The position numbers and the translations under genes were made by a program. A stretch of DNA of 7,357 nt from DASZYF01 sp035545535 (GTDB lineage Bacteria > Actinomycetota > Actinomycetes > Mycobacteriales > CAJCIY01): positions 1-7,357 of the forward strand of contig DASZYF010000234.1 in assembly GCA_035545535.1 (NCBI GenBank). The letters run 5' to 3'. How positions within the stretch are numbered: the first letter of the stretch is position 1; each line of letters starts with the position of its first letter. Positions 5,864-7,357 of this stretch are shown here, one piece after another. Under the pieces are notes generated by a model. The model was not told the origin of the DNA. It searched no databases and saw only the letters and a program-made list of their open reading frames with translations.

Positions 5864-5868
5864 GGAGG
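5864..5868 (+). promoter_or_regulatory. Ribosome binding site for the gene at 5875
   Basis: GGAGG lies 6 bases before ATG 5875, a consensus Shine-Dalgarno sequence at optimal spacing and the clearest one in the window. It fixes the start of the cysteine-rich small protein and supports that gene as real. Confidence 0.75.
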
Positions 5869-5874
5869 CCTGCG

Positions 5875-6219
5875 ATGGATGTCGTCAAGCACCGCGAGCT
5901 GATCGACGAGACCGCAGCACCGCACGACCCTCCCGGCGTGCTGTTCGTCGGCCGGCGCCTGCAACCGACGGACCCGGTGCTGTCCCTGGCCCGGGCGTTC
6001 TGCTGCCGCTGCGACCGCGTGGTCTGCCTCGAGCACCTCGTCGTGCTCTCGCCGCAGGACCGCGTGCTGTGCCTCACGTGCATCGACGCCGCCGCCGAGA
6101 CCCCGGCCGCCCGCTCCCCGGACCGCCTCCGGCTGCTCGCCGGTCTGGGCCCGTGGCCCTACGCAGCGGCGGGCGGGCTCGCGTTCGTGCCAGAGCAGCG
6201 CCGGCCGGAGCCCGGGTAG
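5875..6219 (+). CDS. Small cysteine-rich protein with zinc-binding pattern
   Basis: This 114-residue protein has the spacing C43-x2-C46-x4-C51-x2-H54-x11-C66-x2-C69 (CCRCDRVVCLEH...LCLTC). Three metal-ligand pairs arranged like this suggest a treble-clef or B-box/RING-like cross-brace zinc domain. Two zinc ions would need one more ligand pair, and nearby histidines could contribute. The N-terminus (MDVVKHRELIDETAAPHD) is charged and soluble. The C-terminus holds LGPWPYAAAGGLAFVPE, too short and proline-broken to be a confident membrane span. The start is ATG 5875 with the GGAGG site. It converges on the LLM oxidoreductase gene with 27 bases between stop codons. I do not recognise a named family; a protein- or nucleic-acid-binding zinc domain is the natural guess, but nothing in the context shows its partner. 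Confidence 0.75.
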   Translation: MDVVKHRELIDETAAPHDPPGVLFVGRRLQPTDPVLSLARAFCCRCDRVVCLEHLVVLSPQDRVLCLTCIDAAAETPAARSPDRLRLLAGLGPWPYAAAGGLAFVPEQRRPEPG

Positions 6220-6246
6220 GCCAGGCCAGGGATGGGTGTCCGTCCG

Positions 6247-7248
6247 TCAGGCGACCGCGCGGAACGTCGGCCGCTCCCGCACCCGGCCCAGCAGCTCGGG
6301 CGCCGCTTCGCGCAGGAACTGCTCCTGCGACTCGTCACCGACCTGTACCAGCGCGACGTCGGTGAACCCGGCGTCCCACCACGGCTCCAGCGCCTCGACG
6401 ACGGCGTCGAGGTCGGGACCGCACGGGATGCCCTGCGCCACCTCGTCGACCGTGACGCTCTCGGACGCGGCGGTGAAAGAGCCGGGCAGCGGCAGCTCGG
6501 CCATCACCGGCCACCCGGAGCTGAACCAGCGGAAGAGCTCATGGGCGCGCTGCGCGCACCGGTCGGCGTCCGGTCCCCAGCAGATCGGCAGCTGCCCGAT
6601 GGCCCGGCCGGCCGGAAGGCTCGCCTGCTCGCGCTGCTCGCGCCAGCGCTGCACGAGCCCGGCATCGGGCTGGACCGCGATGAGGTGATCGGCCGCGGAG
6701 CCGAAGCGGTCCACGCTCCGGTCACCGGAGACCGCGACGCCGACCTTGAGGCGTCCCTCGGGACGGTCCCAGAGCCGCGCCGCGTCGACCGTGAAGTGAT
6801 CGCCGTGGTGGGTGACCGTCTCGCCGTCGAGCAGCCGGCGGATCACGTCGATGGCTTCGGCGAGCATCTCGTGCCGCGTGCTGACCCGCGGCCAGCCCGG
6901 CCCGACGACGTGCTCGTTGAGGTTCTCGCCCGCTCCCAGCCCGAGCACGAAGCGTCCCTCGGAGAGCAGGCCGACGGTGGCGGCCTTCTGGGCCACGACG
7001 GCAGGGTGGTAGCGCATGGTCGGGCACGTCACGTAGGTCATGAGCCCCACTCGCTCGGTCACCTGGCTGACCGCGCCGAGCAGCGACCACGCGTAGGGCG
7101 AGTGGCCCATCTCGGGCAGCCACGGGAAGTAGTGGTCGCTGCTCACCAGGTAGTCGAAGCCGCTCTCCTCCGCGAGCCGCGCGTAGCGGACGAGCTCACG
7201 CGGCCCGCTCTGCTCCGTCATGAGCGTGAAGCCGATCTGTCCAGCCAC
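6247..7248 (-). CDS. F420-dependent LLM-class oxidoreductase (FGD-like, TIGR03557-type)
   Basis: This 333-residue luciferase-like (TIM-barrel) flavin/F420 oxidoreductase closely resembles the actinobacterial 'F420-dependent glucose-6-phosphate dehydrogenase family' (TIGR03557 type). Diagnostic stretches are GFTLMTEQSGPRELVRYA, SSDHYFPW (36-43), GHSPYAWSLLGAVSQ, MTYVTCPTMRYHPAVVAQKA, LGLGAGENLNEHVVG (102-116), GQLPICW and an AELPLPGSF segment. Asp38, His39, Trp43 and Glu108 correspond to Asp39, His40, Trp44 and Glu109 of Mycobacterium tuberculosis FGD1, so F420 hydride transfer is likely conserved. The FGD1 lysine that binds the sugar phosphate (Lys198) aligns, from memory, with Asp195 here, so glucose 6-phosphate is probably not the substrate. 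It is cytoplasmic, with no signal peptide. The start is GTG 7248, with AGGA 7 bases upstream. It is transcribed towards the cysteine-rich gene. The true substrate is unknown. Confidence 0.92.
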   Translation of the reverse strand: MAGQIGFTLMTEQSGPRELVRYARLAEESGFDYLVSSDHYFPWLPEMGHSPYAWSLLGAVSQVTERVGLMTYVTCPTMRYHPAVVAQKAATVGLLSEGRFVLGLGAGENLNEHVVGPGWPRVSTRHEMLAEAIDVIRRLLDGETVTHHGDHFTVDAARLWDRPEGRLKVGVAVSGDRSVDRFGSAADHLIAVQPDAGLVQRWREQREQASLPAGRAIGQLPICWGPDADRCAQRAHELFRWFSSGWPVMAELPLPGSFTAASESVTVDEVAQGIPCGPDLDAVVEALEPWWDAGFTDVALVQVGDESQEQFLREAAPELLGRVRERPTFRAVA

Positions 7249-7270
7249 CGGACCGTCCTCGCCTCGTCGG

Positions 7271-7313
7271 GGTCTCCCTGCGAGCAGACCTACCCCGCGA
7301 GAGCGCAGCGCTC
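7271..7313. promoter_or_regulatory. Symmetric elements upstream of the LLM oxidoreductase gene
   Basis: Upstream of the GTG at 7248 the sequence holds an imperfect 20-bp palindrome with GGTCT (7271-7275) against AGACC (7286-7290). A perfect 5-bp inverted repeat GAGCG-CAG-CGCTC follows at 7301-7313. They lie 23-65 bases before the start, where promoter or operator sites are expected. No -10/-35 consensus is clear, and such short symmetries occur by chance in GC-rich DNA. Confidence 0.25.
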
Positions 7314-7357
7314 ACGGCCGCCGATCTCCACTCGGTGCGGTGTCGACCGGTCAGCAC

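Larger units (their letters stand above)
5622..5874. other. Non-coding region between ATPase-like and cysteine-rich genes
   Basis: This 253-base stretch has no convincing gene. The open frame crossing it from 5733 on the + strand gives an Arg/Pro/Ala-rich translation typical of a shadow frame. It holds the two-tier hairpin and the 12-bp palindrome listed separately. There are also minor symmetries: ATCG-CGGG-CGAT near 5662-5673, TCCGTCGGA near 5673-5681, and repeated CCGACA at 5695-5700 and 5704-5709. Its 3' end carries the GGAGG ribosome binding site. The density of symmetric sequence is higher than elsewhere in the window. Confidence 0.5.

Noticed and set aside
5733..6365. 210-residue + strand frame across the hairpin and the cysteine-rich gene
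   Set aside because: Begins inside the hairpin arm, has an Arg/Pro/Ala-rich translation, and runs out of frame through a gene with a consensus ribosome binding site.
1..7357. CRISPR array, insertion sequence, tRNA or rRNA
   Set aside because: No regularly spaced repeats, transposase-like frames, terminal inverted repeats or recognisable tRNA/rRNA segments were seen.

Overview
This is a very GC-rich bacterial window with G/C-dominated third codon positions and frequent GTG starts. An F420-type luciferase-like oxidoreductase, an acyl-CoA synthetase and a class-C-type serine hydrolase point to an actinobacterium in the broad sense. The genus cannot be fixed from the sequence.

Layout. Positions 2-118 hold the C-terminal end of a HAD-like phosphatase. 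Next comes a two-gene + strand unit: an RsbQ-type alpha/beta hydrolase with an intact Ser/Asp/His triad, followed after 23 bases by a 107-residue protein that is only the matching RsbP-type PAS domain. Together they form the bipartite RsbQ-PAS sensing module known from Bacillus subtilis stress signalling, but the usual output domain (PP2C, kinase or GGDEF) is absent. The - strand from 4380 to 1354 carries a possible operon: a small unknown protein, an ANL-superfamily acyl-CoA synthetase, and a beta-lactamase-like serine hydrolase (family VIII esterase type).

The small protein at 4099-4380 has a clear paralogue, transcribed divergently at 4545-4799 (or from 4452). The two share a highly conserved 21-residue core, and the region between them carries short direct and inverted repeats. 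From 4929 to 5621 lies a gene whose product resembles the N-terminal lobe of a DndD/SMC-like ATPase with the Walker A lysine missing and nothing after the Q-loop region. A 250-base non-coding stretch follows, with an unusually strong two-tier hairpin (12-bp and 9-bp stems, 5685-5743) and a perfect 12-bp palindrome. Then come a small cysteine-rich protein with a zinc-binding pattern and a good ribosome binding site (5875-6219) and, convergent to it, an F420-dependent LLM oxidoreductase of the FGD-like family (6247-7248).

How the genes relate. The RsbQ/PAS pair is a signal-sensing module that probably acts on a partner encoded elsewhere. The synthetase and hydrolase are generic lipid or secondary-metabolite enzymes. 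The central section from about 4100 to 6220 is the most accessory-looking part: lineage-specific small proteins, a degenerate ATPase-like protein and structured non-coding DNA. The novelty candidates are the output-less RsbQ-PAS module, the divergent paralogue pair, the ATPase-like remnant and the hairpin locus.
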